Part shown: piece after piece, positions 22,703 to 22,705 of the stretch
Layout: every line of letters starts with the position of its first letter
Position numbering within the stretch: the stretch's first letter is position 1
Source: CAYVBJ01 sp964415185
Lineage (GTDB): Bacteria; Bacteroidota; Rhodothermia; Balneolales; Balneolaceae
Length of the DNA stretch: 22,705 nucleotides
NCBI GenBank assembly: GCA_964415185.1
Contig: CAYPZI010000039.1
Coordinates: 1-22,705 of the forward strand
Reading direction: 5' to 3'
The notes under the pieces: generated by a model
What the model was told of the DNA's origin: nothing
The model's database searches: none
Seen by the model: the letters and a program-made list of their open reading frames with translations, nothing else
Translations under genes and position numbers: made by a program

Positions 22703-22705
22703 ATA

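Noticed and set aside
1..22705. CRISPR arrays, phage genes, toxin-antitoxin or classical defence modules
   Set aside because: No regularly spaced repeats, no integrase or capsid genes and no paired small genes were seen; the Fic-like protein has no visible antitoxin partner inside the window.

Overview
The window looks like a chromosomal stretch from a Balneolaceae- or Rhodothermia-like member of the Bacteroidota/Balneolota group. The signs are a FecR-SusC-SusD outer-membrane operon, a Reg_prop/Y_Y_Y sensor, many lipoproteins, start codons without strong Shine-Dalgarno sites, and intergenic palindromic repeats of the kind common in that phylum. The taxon is an inference from gene content, not proven. 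A run of exactly 100 N (16869-16968) marks a scaffold join of unknown true length, so this is probably a draft genome or MAG.

Left part (1-1336): half of a structured palindromic repeat, a rhomboid protease on the minus strand, a short tandem-repeat region, and a minus-strand tRNA-Thr(CGT) with a 5' tRNA relic immediately upstream. Positions 1337-7906 hold a plus-strand operon: FecR-type anti-sigma factor, SusC-like TonB-dependent transporter with an STN signalling domain, SusD-like lipoprotein and a small third lipoprotein. It closes with a terminator-like hairpin at 8001-8042. No ECF sigma factor and no polymer-degrading enzyme is adjacent. Two further plus-strand genes follow: a DapB-fold NAD(P)-dependent dehydrogenase and a PBP4-type D-Ala-D-Ala carboxypeptidase lipoprotein. 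Next is a 1076-aa one-component sensor that joins a periplasmic Reg_prop propeller and Y_Y_Y domain to a cytoplasmic class III adenylate-type cyclase.

From about 14.1 kb to the end, all genes lie on the minus strand. In transcription order they are a degenerate Fic-family protein with a C-terminal winged helix, a membrane-anchored three-PASTA protein, ribulose-phosphate 3-epimerase (1-base overlap with the PASTA gene), a PhoH-family ATPase, an MBL-fold hydrolase, purine nucleoside phosphorylase, the assembly gap, a secreted amidohydrolase missing its 5' end, a second palindromic repeat, and a threonine dehydratase/serine racemase-type PLP enzyme. The PASTA-rpe-phoH-MBL genes are spaced like one operon of housekeeping functions.

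The most unusual items are: (i) the Fic-like protein, whose catalytic loop appears scrambled while its flanks and HTH are kept; (ii) the propeller-sensor cyclase, which has Ile in place of the usual catalytic Asn; (iii) the modular palindromic repeat, whose two copies show compensatory changes in an arm hairpin; and (iv) the tRNA 5' relic. I did not find a CRISPR array, transposase, phage module or a clear new defence system.
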